Assembly (NCBI RefSeq): GCF_002443255.2
Contig: NW_019211458.1
Coordinates: forward strand, 24,498,757 to 24,562,756
Reading direction: 5' to 3'
Source: Varroa destructor
Lineage: Eukaryota > Arthropoda > Arachnida > Mesostigmata > Varroidae
DNA length: 64,000 nt
The notes below the pieces were generated by a model. That model worked only from the letters and a program-made list of their open reading frames with translations. It was not told the origin of the DNA and ran no database searches. Position numbers and translations under genes: made by a program. This document shows positions 1 to 13,465 of the stretch, one piece after another; within the stretch, counting starts at the first letter, position 1; each line of letters begins with the position of its first letter.

Positions 1-3000
1 TGTTTAAAGACGCCAAAGTACAAAATTTCATTTAATAGTTCCATATTTCAACGGCTGTTATCTTTCCGAATTGAAGTAGTTGATTGATTACCCACCGTAT
101 TCATCAGATGCGGCTTCCAGGGACTCCTTTCCTTTCCTAAGGTCATGGTTTTATTTGGAGGACAGAGATTTTCATCAAGTGAGGAAGTCACTACATTCGT
201 AAACGTATGATGCCAACCGTTACCTGGACCAATTAACGAGATGAAAGTAGAAAGTAGGTGTATAAATTTATAAGGGAACCATATTGATAAGCAGAACGGC
301 TTCGACAAAAAAATGATTCATTTTTGTATTATACCGGGAGTTTTTCCTATTGTCTACGCATAAGAAGTCTCTAACGTTAGTTTCAACCGACTCTAACTTT
401 GATTGATATTTACCACTTAAATGAGCAGTGCGATCTTTAGATTCAGTAAGTGCTTCGGCCGTAAAATACCCAAAATAAATACAAAAATACTATGGCATAC
501 TTTGGCTGTTGTACCATAGTTGTTAAACGAGTGTTTAGAAGACAGTAATGAAGTTGGTTAATATTTTTATAGAATATTTCATAAAAATAATTTCATGAAA
601 AGAAGCTTTGATAAAGGAGCACTTGTTGTTCCCCTAGCGTAACGTGTATGTATGTATGTACATACATAATGATACACACTGCACCACAATCTATGTGTAT
701 ACATGAGAATTTAATAATAGCCATTGCTATCGAGTATAGACTTTTTTTTTTATCTGCTAGTACAAATAATAACAAATAACACAAACGTTCTATTCGAGTA
801 ACATTAGCAAACCACAAGACGACAGTCAATAAAAAACGATTTAAAATACTAACCAATAGGACATTAACGCAATGATCCAATTGTACTTATCGTATTAATA
901 GTAATTGTAACAGCCATAGCTGTGGCAACCGTACTCACACAAAATCGATATAATCCCATTCAGTGCACACTATTCTAAGATTCGATTATAGGCAACTTAT
1001 AGAACAATAAGTTCCATTTTAATCAATTGAACTCAAAAACAATCCAGTGCTCGAAATTCGCTACTGCCGGTCACCAGTTGACGCGCCAAAATTGAAAAAA
1101 TCAGTTGAGAGCCAGCTGAAGTCAGATGCAGCTATTCATCGTATCTTGACCATTTTTGGCAGTATGTATATTATTTTTTTTGAAAAATGCTCATGCTTGA
1201 AATAATACCAAACATGGGAGACTTATCGAAAACACTTTTCAACTGTTCAAACGGTGAAGGCTATTCCCTCAAATCATCTTAAGACGCCTGATAAAGCCGT
1301 TCTTTTTTATTAGGAATAGCACATGCTTTGAAATTTTCTCATAGAATTATAAGGGGGAGAAATATTAGTTTCTTTTTTTCTCTTCTCGAAAGAAAAAACT
1401 TCTCGGTATCTAGCCAATAGCTGATAGAGCGTGGGCAGGTGTTCCCTCTGTATGAACTATCGACTCCATTTAATACCAACCTAGTCAGTCATAGCTTATC
1501 ACTATTATACGCTCTTACTCTTCTAAACTGATTGACAGTAGCCTCACACCAGGCTGTTTTACGGAGCAATTTTCACAGTGAATGGACAGTATACGAATTC
1601 AGCATAGAAATCAACAAAACATGCACAAGAGTCTAGCGTTAAGTCATGATCAGCGTCCGCACTTCTCGTAGTTCCCCCAAATTGAAGGTGACTGCTGCTT
1701 TTCGAATATATGGCAATGAATGTCAGTTTTTGGAGGGGCTTCGATTGAACAGTTTCTACATGGAGCTTCGTTACTCGTTTGTCATTTAATTTTAGTTCTA
1801 AATGCATTTTATTAATAAGTTAATTAACACTTTGCCTTGTAGTGCAGTAATAATTTTATTGCAATATTGTTGGTGCAAAAACCGCAACCCGTTATAAAGG
1901 CTGTTATCATCTAGATATTAAAAAAGTGTGTTGGTGTAACAGACGAGCTATGCCCATGACTAATTATACAGATATTTTGGGCTATCAGATACAAATGAGA
2001 AAGTTTTTCCCCTATTTGGAATGTTCATTTGGAGAACTCGATCATTTTTCTTGTAATATGCCCAACAACCGTTGAAAAATTGTACTAAGGCTATATTAAA
2101 AACATGTTTTGTTCTTACTCTCCCCCCTCGCCCAAAAAAAAGCAGCACAACTATGAATTTAGGGTGTAATATTCGATTTTTCGTATCTTCACTACTCAGC
2201 GTTGAAATTATGATTTTTACAATAATAAAATTATTATTTTACAAAATAATTATCTCACTGTGCGAATACCTTTTCCCTAGTACGTGACTTCTTTTTCCTG
2301 TAGCCTCGACGAAGCTGATTTAGACAATTTGCAAACTAGTTCATAGTCGATCAGAATCATGTATTTTTCCTGGTGGTAAAGAGAACGGGAATAACTTAGA
2401 GAAAGAGCTCGGAGTCTGTCCTCGCTCAGGTCCCGCATCATGCGGACGGCCGGAGGCTGGTTTTACGTGCAAACTGGACGAACTTTCTACGGGCTTGTAC
2501 AAAAACATTTCAGGTCGAGCTCAGTTACTTAATCGCCCAGCAGGACAGATACAGCACATCAACGAACGCACTGATTGCGACTAAGTAACGAGGCTAGCGG
2601 GCCATTTGGGTGATCCTACTAGGGTAAACCATAACGACACCAAAATTATCGAGTTACTGAAAAAATCAAGGAGATATAGTTGTTATAATTACCAGCTGGA
2701 TAACAAATTTAACGTCTCAGAAAAATTGCCACCGGACGCGTCTGAAGATGTCAGTTTGCAATTGAATACTAATTTATATTAGGAATTCGGTGTAACATTT
2801 GATTAAATATTATAAGCGATTAGTGGGGTAACAGCGATGTTGGGCTGGTGGAATACTGCAATGAAAAAGAACGAGACACCATTTATCTTGTCCTCAGACA
2901 AGGCAAATGCGACAGGACAAAGGTCGCTAAGGCGTTGAGCGAAATAGCATCATTTCTTCCATTAGGGTTCCCGCAGTGTTGCAGATTTGCCGCTAAACCA

Positions 3001-6000
3001 TAGTTAATATTCGAGTAGATATAGCGCGAATGAAAATCGTTGATGTTAAAACAACGTGACGCGATAGTTGTAAAAGGACAAAAAGGGGCGAAATAATTGC
3101 ACTGGGGTAGTTGCCGATGATTACCTATTTACGTTAAGCTGATCGGAATATCAATCAAGCAATCAGTTAGTTTAATCAGAACAGACCTACAGTATTGTCT
3201 AGTGTAACGTAAAATGAGTACCGATTGTATGTATCATATTGGTACTAATTTTTGATAACGAACATGGCCTAACGGAAATCCGTGATTAGGGATTTTGCGA
3301 TTGCTCTGTTCTTAAGTGCATCAAATGACCATAACAAAGCCCTATTGGGATGCAGAATACACCAAGTCGGTGCTACTGCTCAAGTAATGAGACGATGCTG
3401 CGTATTAAGGCACTTCTCGTTTGTCGTGCTAGCTAGGATTGCACGGTTCGGAACCCGAGAAGACTTTTGCCGAACGAAGTTTATTACCGCCACTCATATC
3501 AACGAATATGTGTTGCACATACGTGTAGTTGTAAGGGCAGCATAGTCTACGTGGCTGCTGCGCACTTTTAGGTACGTTTCCACGGCAACCGTAGCCAGTT
3601 TGCATGTTGTCCCCATTGGTTCAGAACTTAGCGGCGGCAAAACTGTTACCAAACATTAACAATCCGAAAAATAAGAAATAAGGGAAAAACAAAACATAAG
3701 GTAGTATTACTAAGGTTAATAGCTGCTTTCATGCTTGCTATGCCATTTTATAAGTCTATTATTCTGGTCCTTCCTCAACAGACTCTCGTGTTCGGGACGC
3801 AAACATCCTACTGTCTGAAAATTGTCCCCAAAACGACGTCGCTTGAGAAGTCTATGATGATTGAATTCACAGAAATAACAGGAATCTTTTGTCCAAGTTG
3901 TTGTTGAGCTGCCTAAGTCAGCTCGCAGACCGCAGCAGAATGCGGAATTCGGAAGGGCACTACTTTCGATCCGCCGTTTGCACATACGCATCATGTGTTA
4001 GTCAGAAAACCTTCCTGTAATAAATTGATAACGTATTCGATAGGTAACAAAAGATGTATGCAATAAAAGACGCATATAAAACTAACGCGCTAGATCTAGC
4101 ATCTGTCCTTGGCCTAAAATTATCGAAACTGTCGAATGCTTTGAAATAGGAACTTTCGTAGGTACGAAATAGGGTAAGTCTAAAGAAAATTTCGAGACAT
4201 TCCGCTGCATGACAAATTTTTCACTTTGTTCTTTTCCTCTGCGCAACAAATACTCTCACCTTGTATCTGCTGTCAAAGATTGGGACTGCGGGTCGCGATC
4301 AGGTAAGCGATGCAAAAAAAAAATAGCTGGCTGCGAAAGTTTCCGATTCTAGCGAATCCTGCGTCAACCTGAATACGTGCACTGAACACTGAAAAAGCCC
4401 ACAACTCTAAGAGTAACCAGACCTATGGTAATGTAATCGGTAAAAAGAGGATTGATCACGCTTGCCTTTTAGAAAGTTCCAAAATTCCAATTAATTAGGT
4501 GCGACTACGGAGCTCCAGGCAAAGTTAGCGAAATGAAAATGGTCCACGTAAATCTTGAAAGTAAGATGGTAACGGTGTGTCGTCCTAATCAGTATTTACG
4601 TGAAAATGAATACAGACCTCGATGAAACTATATAGGGGAGGTTTCACATCGACGTCTGTTTAGGCATCGATTAATGTTTCAGAAAGTGGAACAATTACCT
4701 GGAACAATTGCGCTATAAGGATTCGCATACGCATATGTCCCTATGGATTTTGGAAGATTATCTTACAAGCCGATAGTATGACGTCTCCTCATAATACGAT
4801 GGAATGCGTCGATATGGACGCGTGTGCCGTGAACCTGTAGTCAGTTGATTCGTCATATATACGAAGTTCTTCTTCTGACTTGGACGAAACGAAAAATCCT
4901 GCTTGTTTATGGGGTTGAACTGCCAGCATATTGCAACTAGCTCAACTAGCTATTAAACTAGCAATGTTTTATAGCTAGGTTCCACAGTGATGCGAAGTTT
5001 CGAGAATGGACGATAATCGCTCATCGTGAGCCTAAGATAAAAATGTACTTTATCGAGGAAAACTTTACGGTTAGATATCGTGTTGAACCGAATGCCATTG
5101 TAAGCTGTATGGAAGTTGGTTCGGGCCGGGCCGAAGTATCTGCTCTGAGGCTTGATTGAACCTGCGAAAAAATTTATTGGACCGACAGTAGACTACTATT
5201 AGTCTCCGAATGGATGAAAGCCATGCGAGCGCCCTTCTTGTTTTACTTGGTCGAAACCCGTCCACTGGATAGACGCGGTTACCTGCGAGAAACAGGCCTA
5301 GCGTGCACAGACCGAATCGAGAGGTCGATTGTTGACCAAATAAATGTGACATTGCTTGCCTTCGACGTCGAAGAACCTACAGACCAACAAAGATATTATC
5401 TTTTGTCCCGAGGATGTCACACACATTGAAGCTTGTTTGGAGTGACCATCAGCTTTCAACGGCAATTTCACTCTTTGGTTAAGGCGTGCTCGTAGACTTT
5501 GACATGTTAAAGGACGAGGCTATTTGAGAATCGCCACGGTAAATCTTTACTTTGTTCTGAGTCGAACAATTTTTCATGTATTACTCTACGTAGTAGCATG
5601 CTGCACGCCACGAAATAGCGCGGCGGCAACCACATTCGGCATGGTTGTATTTGTACGTGAGCTTGCAGTACGTCATACGCTTTCTACGTCTCCGATGATA
5701 AATTGAGCGGTGGCTATTCAGTTGCTGAAGCCGCCTGCCGCTCTGCGGAAAAATTCTGCCTCAACTGTTTCATTTGCTGTCCGAGAATTTCTCTAGCTTA
5801 TTTACACAGCGGCAATATAGATGGACGCGTAATCTTGACAATACAGCAAGAGCAAATACTACGAGGTCCACTTCTGCTAGAAGCCCCGAGACAGTACGAT
5901 GGGACGCAGTCTTTTTAGTTACCACGTGCCCCGTATGTGAGCACTCAAGGAGCAGGCTACCTGATACATTTGTAGGTTATACACGAAGAGGCAAAGTATT

Positions 6001-9000
6001 TGCCAAAATAATTCTAACTGAAATACGTGCAGGCGTTGGAAAAGTTCTCAACTTAATTATCGAGAGAGAGAGATCGAACTGTAGACATACCGCAAGAAAA
6101 TTATTCGAGTCGCGTATATAGCCGCGTAACTCACGAATATAATTTTGCATGGGTCATTGCCTCATTATGAAATGCATATGAAGGGAAATGTTACCCGTCC
6201 TCTACATTCAGAAATAATATAAGGGTCGTTAGAAGTTTCATTGCACGCTTTTTTTGACAGTACATAAAATCTGATCTGCATAAGAGGACCTTTTAATTGT
6301 TAACAAGGTCCCAACTCTATCAGCGAATACGTTATAGAAATGAAAGCCAGACGAACACGAGTAGTCGTCGTCGAACGTTTGTTATAAAATTACACTAGTA
6401 TATGGGAAAATATCGCTCATCACTTTTTGGTCTGACCAAAGGCATTGAATGTGTATTCGATACCTTAAGGCAAAAGGCTTAACTGGCCTGGAAACAGTGC
6501 TGTGATAGAGCCATTCTGGGTAGCCTTCGTAGCACGATAACGTTTCGAACTGTTGGAGTGAAATCTACATGTATTGTTTCACCGAATTTACAATCATTCG
6601 TTAGTTATTAATCAATCAATCAATCAATCCGATTTTTCATTGTAATCCTTCTATTTTCCTCTTGCAGAAAAGCATACGATATTGTTACACCAGCTTTACC
6701 TAGGTACCAACCTATGCTATTATATTCCATATACCAAAATAGTTCCGTTTCATTTCTCCAACGATGGCTTCAATAGCGGAAGTGTTAAAAAACAAGATCG
6801 CATATATTGAAAGTTGAAGATTCCAGATTGTCACTACCGTTATTTTCAGCTCGCTTAACCGTCCTCGTTTAACGGTAAGCGTTTAAAAAAAAAAAAAGGA
6901 TCAAAATGTTAATTTATCCATTATTAAATATTCTAATTTGAAATAATCGTAGATTTACAAAGGTAACCTAGTTAATAAGTGTGTATTAACAATAATGATA
7001 TTCGCCTACTTGGTAAATTCGCATGGTGAGAAGGAGTTCACAGTCAGTTAACACGTGTATAGAGCAGTAGAAGACGAAAAAAAAGTGTTATTTGTTTACA
7101 ATATCAATTTGACCCCCCTTCTGATACGTAGGCAAGCTCTGCCTTTGCCACGCACCGAGTGTGGTGCGCGAGTGGGTAACGCTCGGATAAGCGCGTTCGT
7201 CTTTAGCACAGGACCTCAACGATACAACTATAGCTCTCCTAACAAATGGACTACTCTGATCTAGTGGTGATGCTGGAATAGTTTAGGATGTTTGTTTAAC
7301 AACGCTATCAGATGATGTTAATGTGTATAATGTGTACGACTCATTTTAAGCATGTGAAATATAAAAAAATTCGGTTCGTATCTAATCTATACATTTGTTC
7401 CCCGTGGCACTTCAGAAAAGGTCACAGGAATTAACGTTGATTACTTCGCCGGTAACACTTGCAAATATTCGTTTCACTATATTTATCCAAGCTCCAGCAT
7501 GCATCATTTGTCTTTGGAAAAAAAGAGCCGACCAGGGGGGCAAGTGGAAACTTCCCAAAGAAGCCCTGTGAAAAGCTGGGACGTAAATAAAACCTTTTAT
7601 ACAATATTTATAGAAATGTTAAAAACCAGATTAGCATCAATACAAAATTTGTCAGTGAGATTAAAAAAAAAATAAATAAATAAAACACGCTTGCCATAGC
7701 GGAAGGTACCATACCACGAGGCAAAAACTTGTAGTTTTTCGAGTTCAAAGCCAGAGATTTAGCTATCTAGGTCGGCACAACAACACTGCTAGCTTCTTTT
7801 AGCTCTTTCGTTGCCTACGTGAAAGTTGAACCGGAATGAATTTGAAGGTGCAGACAGGGCTAAAGTTTGTTGAGGAAGAGATACTGCGGACACGAGAGCA
7901 TACAACGTCAGATACCCGTGTGGTCTAGTAACGAATTTGTTAAACTACTAAACGTAAGGACTGTCCAGATATCTATTTCAAATGAAACTCAATCACTAGT
8001 TTCGTTTAGCCCTGAAGACATGGCTATAAATCCAGGTAACACTGAATAGATCTAAGAATACTACGGGTTCATTTTAATAGGAATGAACATAGAAAATTCA
8101 AATACTTCATTTGGTGAAATCGGCAGCCAAATTCATTAGAGTGCGACAGTTCAATAAGTATTTTACGTACCGGTAAGTATGACCGTACAAGATCCGTATA
8201 AACACATCTTTTAAATCCCGGTAAAGACAGTTCAACGTTGCCACAGGCAGGTAGCAGATCTCATCCATTCGTCATTTTTTGAGCTATTTTTATTTCTATA
8301 AAAGCGAAAAGTGTTCATATTGAAGGACCCGTCCCACAATGCGGATAGAGCGTGAACTGAGGCCGAAACCGTAAGATCTGTCTGTAACGGTAGTCGGTCA
8401 CTGGAGCTGTACCGTTCAAAGTGGCATAAATCTGCTCATAGTTAAAAACAGACCTTAGGAAGATAGAGCTTGGGACGTGTAGTATTGAACTGAAGGCTAC
8501 ACGTGTCGTAGTTTACCAACTACCGGTTTTAGCGACCCTCAAAAAAAGTGCGAAATCAAAAACAGCCAGACAATTCCCTTTCTTTGTTCTCGTGGATACC
8601 AGCGGATATCGTTCGTTTTCTTGGATCCTTTTTGTCTTGTTGGATTTCCATATACCGCAAAATCGTATCCATCGGTTTTGATGCATATAGGAGAGCTTGG
8701 GGGCCCGCAGAAATGCCAATTTATTTATCTCCACGCATCAAGCACCTTCATATGTGATTGGAAGGTTTGTGTCACTGTCGACGAGGTGGATAATTTTTTT
8801 AAGGACGCCGAGGTTTGAACGTATTATATCCAGCTCTGACGTGTTCTATTTAACTAAAAATGATTTTATCACCCACGGCCTTAGATTAGGCCTAACGATA
8901 GAGGAAGCGAACGACTGTGTACTTTGCCATCGGACTTTACACTTGGATCTATAAAGTTAGATTCGAAGTTCTACACACTAAACTATGGGCTACGTAAAAT

Positions 9001-12000
9001 TTAGATGCGGCCAAAAATCTATTATATCTCATACATTTAAAAAAGCTGAAAAGGAATCTAGAAAAAGGTAAATTTTGAGCTCAGTTAAAACGATGCAAGC
9101 ATACGTGCTAACTTGATAAGTTGCGCGCCTAGTTTCGCGATAGTGCTACCTGATCGAGTACGAGTAATACGATGAACATAACTTGGGAAGTTATGTGTGG
9201 TTATGTAATATGAAATTTCGCTTCAAGTAAAATAGCGACTTTTTTTTGTATAAATTGTGCTAAGTAAGTGTGCTGTAGCCGCGTTGCGTTGTCACGCTCG
9301 TCAGACACCTCGGGAACAGCACATTAAGGGCCAATGCCTTTTGAAGGCATATAAAACGAATCTGGCCGCACAGACTCCTCGAATGGTATCTGTTATGGTG
9401 CAGCTAGCAAATGCGGAGTTATTCTACTAATTTTGGGCTTTCGTTAATACCCCAAGTAAATTTCGTTAGCATAAATAAATTTTATGTCGTATTTTTCTTA
9501 CAGTCGTAATATATAGTAGATGCTGAGATTCGTTGTTAAGTGGGCAGACCTTGCAGTACCATTAGTTAGATTGCTAATGTGTGTATATTGTATATATACA
9601 CGAGTGAAGAGTAACTGTATCTGGTCGAACTTAATACATCTAATTGTTATGGAGTGTGACGGAGTTTCTGAAGCAACAGTCAACAGCCGACTTAGTTCCA
9701 TCATCTAGGTCACCTATGATTAAGAAAGCTGAAAATTAGTTGTAGGCCTGGTTGCGATCAGAAAAGAGAGAGAGAAGAACAACGATTGTCAACGACCAAG
9801 ATTTGCATGCTTTTGCCGACCCATTGACACAAACAGGTACAGCTGCATGTCCCGGAAAAGACATGCGCTGTAAATTATAAATCTCACTGTTTTTTGATGC
9901 CTGGACATCTCGGAAAGTTGCCTTCAGTTGAACAGTCAGACGAAAAATGCTCGATTTGGTTGGTAGCTGCCGTACACCATGTGGCTTAACCAAATGATTT
10001 TCTTTATTTAAAAAAAAAAAAAAACTTGCATTCTAATTTAGAAAAATAAAGCTGACGAGCCCTTGAAATCGATCTAGTCTTGTCAGTAGGCGGACCGTTA
10101 CATGAAAAGGTGAAGCTTATAATGATAATCCCCTAATGTAGGTCGAGCGCGATTTAGTCGATTTGGAATGTCATGGCTTTTCTGGATCGTGTTTTCAAAA
10201 TGCTTTGCAAATCTCAGTACCCAAATGGGGTATGAATCTAACGAAAAGATCCAATCATACCCACTAAAAAAATTCTACGCTGACAATAATCGAACAGCTA
10301 GAAAAAGCATCGCTGCTAGCGAGCCCCTGAAAACTAGCCAGCTGTCCGTTAGCCTTTACTAGCGTCGTCCAAGCATTCTATAGGTTCGGGGGTTCCCTCA
10401 TTTGGTCTTATTTCTTTAGGTAATAAAAGTTTGTATGTGATGTTATTATGCATTGAGGCATCGCTGATGCAACATTGTTTTTAAGAGAATAACACTTGTA
10501 CCGGAAGCTAGAGGCGTGTGCTGACACCTCACAGAATGAAAAATTTCGAATCTAAATCGGATTTGAGGCACCTGGTTGTTGACTGCTCCAAAATACACTA
10601 AACTAACCAAATTCGCTATAAATTACCAAAATAATTATATTTATTTTCAAAAGAAAATACAGAAATCATTTGCGGAAACGTCTACACCACCTGCTATTAG
10701 GACACTAGGTGATCTTCCTACCATAGAAGCGAACGATAATGTGCTGAATTTCTATGAATCTGGGTAGTCCATGCATTAAATGTTCAGCATTTATAAACTT
10801 TATTTCTGCTTTTATAAAGTCATCACCATCGCCACAAAGAGCAGCTCTTTTTCTCTGCTGTTGCAGCATCGTTCATTCCAACCTCATAGGGAGACCCCAT
10901 CGCCAGTCGACCGCCTCCTCGTCTATAGGCCTCCACCCAGATGCTTTTCCTTCAGCTATAATATCATACACACACATCAGCAGAAGTAGTCGTAGTCATA
11001 AGTACCCGGTTTGTGTCCTTTATGCGCGTGTTCAGCTATCTCCGCGGCTCACGGTACCGACTTGCGCAACCGGTAACTGTCCGTTGTCTGGTGGCCTAAT
11101 CATGTTGACAATTACCGTCTTCCATTAGCTAAGCTCCCTCTCCCGTCGACCCTCGCCACGTGTGGCCGTCGACACGCAGATCTCTCATGGAATCGCTCAT
11201 AGCGCAGACTGGGTCGATTTCATAGGTCTGTTTTTGGGGGCGGATGCTTTTTAGGCAGTCGATGCACGCACAAACGTGTACTCTGTATACTAACACGTAC
11301 TGGCTATCATGTCATTGTATTGAGTCCGTACTATCGGGTTAGCCTGTCTCTCACCTAACAGCGGCCATGTAGCTGTATTAGGACTTGAGGTTGACGCTAC
11401 AGGATTGTGGCGATTATCCGAAATTGCGTACTCGATTCGGCTCCATGGTGCCATAGGCGACGTCTAAATAATAGTATTTTTACTGAACAAAAATACATCT
11501 GCCAATAAGCATTTATTAATAAGGTATTTGTCGACAAACAAGAAAATTGCAGTCATTCGTTTTTGTTAATTAGATAATAGTAGTAGTTTCGCAGCGGAGC
11601 AAAATAAAACAGGATCTGAATGGGCCTCGATGCTTTGTTGCTGATAGGCCAACGCAGTGGTGTATACCGGTGCAAATCAAAATGAACAAGTGGCCTATCG
11701 TTACGGGTGGATTTTTGTGAAGGACAAGTGTGGTGCTTCGAAACGTGGTACAAGAACTTACATACGGGACTACTAATAGGAATACGAAGTTAATGGAAAC
11801 ACATCGGCTACAATAATCTCAACGGTGGGTGTATCTAAAAATTAAGCTAAGACTTGTCTTTCTTTACAAAATTTTTATCACACCTGGTGTACAATTAAGA
11901 ATTTATTACCAGCACTCATGTGTGAAAAGCGTTAGTCGATGGCGATCATGTTTATCCGGTTTATTTTTCTGTTTTTTTATTTTTTTTTAAATGTATTATA

Positions 12001-13387
12001 TATTTATCTGAAATTTAAATAGCGTAGCTTTGGCATTGTCCCGCCTAGTTCAGTTCCTGCATAAACGACATTTGGCAAATAATTCGTTCTCGTTGTTACT
12101 GATACCATAACTTGTTTGGCTTCTTTTGCGAGTAGAACCATGAAATAAGTTGCTATCAGCAATTCCATTAGACACTTTTGTTCAAATCCGAATTCATCTA
12201 AAGAACTTCTCAGTCCATTAAACTTGTTGAAGCCGATCGGAAGAAGCTACAGAACGACTGAGTCCTATCTGTTCAGAATAGCTAAAAGGCTTCAAGGTGA
12301 CTAATATGTTGCTCCGAAATCGTAAAAGAAAACGATGTAATGTATAAAAGTTGTATCTTTTTCATTGATATGCATCTTTTGCTCCGATTATAATAGTCAG
12401 TGAATTTCGCTCCTCTAACAGCGTTAAGTCTAAATCTGTCCATAGAAAAAAATGGAAATGTTTAACCGAGTATTTCGAAAAGGATCGAGTTCACTTTTTT
12501 GTATTGTAGTTTCACCATAGAGGTAAATCAGGTCTGAAGCTTCCTGCACTTTCCAGCGAAGCGCACACAATGCGTAAATGTGAGACGTCTTTAGTTGTCA
12601 GAATGACGTTAGCACGAAGAGACGTCACATTCAATATGAAGGTAACGCTCTGCAACTTATGGATGAATGGGTATTTTAAATATAGCATTACTTCAAAGCA
12701 TAGCTGAAATGAATAAGTCAAAATAAGGGAAACAATAACGACCTTTTCATCAGATACTTTTTGCCAATTATAATCCGTTAAAGCCAATAAGGGAGGAACT
12801 GGGAATTAGCCGGTTGCTGTTCTGGCAAAATCAGGTCCAACCTTCGAGGCTGAGTCTTCATCTATGTAGACGGTCCCCCCTAAAAAGAGTGTGAGCCAGC
12901 TGCAAAGCGTACAAAACCATAAAACATAAATCTAGATTTCCTTTTTCTGTTATACTGTACTCCGTATGGCGACAATGTTGAAAGGGTGCCAGGACAACCA
13001 CGTATTGCTTCGTGGATGTTGCTAAAATGGCTTGAAAATTATTGTCAATTCAGATTTACAATTGAAGTCCGCAACGTCCTCGGCCTGCAGTCTTCGGTCC
13101 ACAAGTAGAAGGGCAATTCGACAACGAGTCTGTTTATTTATGGAAGAATCTTTTTCCGGCCTATTCATTCATATAACGCAATCGCCGTTAGTATGTAGTA
13201 AAAACGGAATTCCGTATTTGCCCCATTCCTCTATTTCAATAGTACTCAGGGCGATTTTAAAGGAATTATACAGCAAAACACCACAGATGACAAGTTTACT
13301 TACCTTTTTACATTGAAGAGTATTATTTTAGCTAATATAAGGAGATAGAATCAGAAGCATTCTTTTGTCTCGTAGTTACTTACACTC
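1..13387. other. Intergenic or intronic DNA, no recognised gene
   Basis: Both strands were read and only short open frames (about 60-125 codons) are present. None shows a protein family I recognise, a conserved motif or a convincing chain of splice-bounded exons. Visible simple sequence includes an (AATC)n run at 6609-6630 and scattered A or T homopolymers, for example near 6888, 9240 and 10009. Decayed mobile elements may be present, but I could not identify a reverse transcriptase, transposase or terminal repeat with confidence. The stretch could also contain far-upstream non-coding or signal-peptide exons of the macroglobulin gene that starts to be recognisable at 32400. Confidence 0.6.
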
Positions 13388-13465
13388 TGTTAACGCTGGA
13401 TTCGAACCAGCGATACCCAACATGTTCGTTATTCGTGGTTGCCGTAACAACGCACTCTGGGTTAC
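13388..13465 (-). other. tRNA-like fragment or tRNA-derived repeat with a perfect B box
   Basis: Read on the minus strand, 13395-13411 forms a perfect T-arm: a 5-bp stem GCTGG/CCAGC around the loop TTCGAAT. It contains the pol III B-box core GGTTCGAATCC. Upstream on that strand there is a possible D-arm-like hairpin (GTTG...CAAC), and the total length of about 78 nt suits a tRNA. However, the acceptor arms (about GTAACCC against GTTAACA) pair poorly, and no 7-nt anticodon loop with T33 can be placed. It is therefore better read as a tRNA pseudogene or a tRNA-derived SINE head than as a working tRNA. Confidence 0.35.

Noticed and set aside
10754..11128. 124-codon open frame on the plus strand
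   Set aside because: Ser-rich composition with no recognisable domain and no splice or promoter context. Treated as chance.
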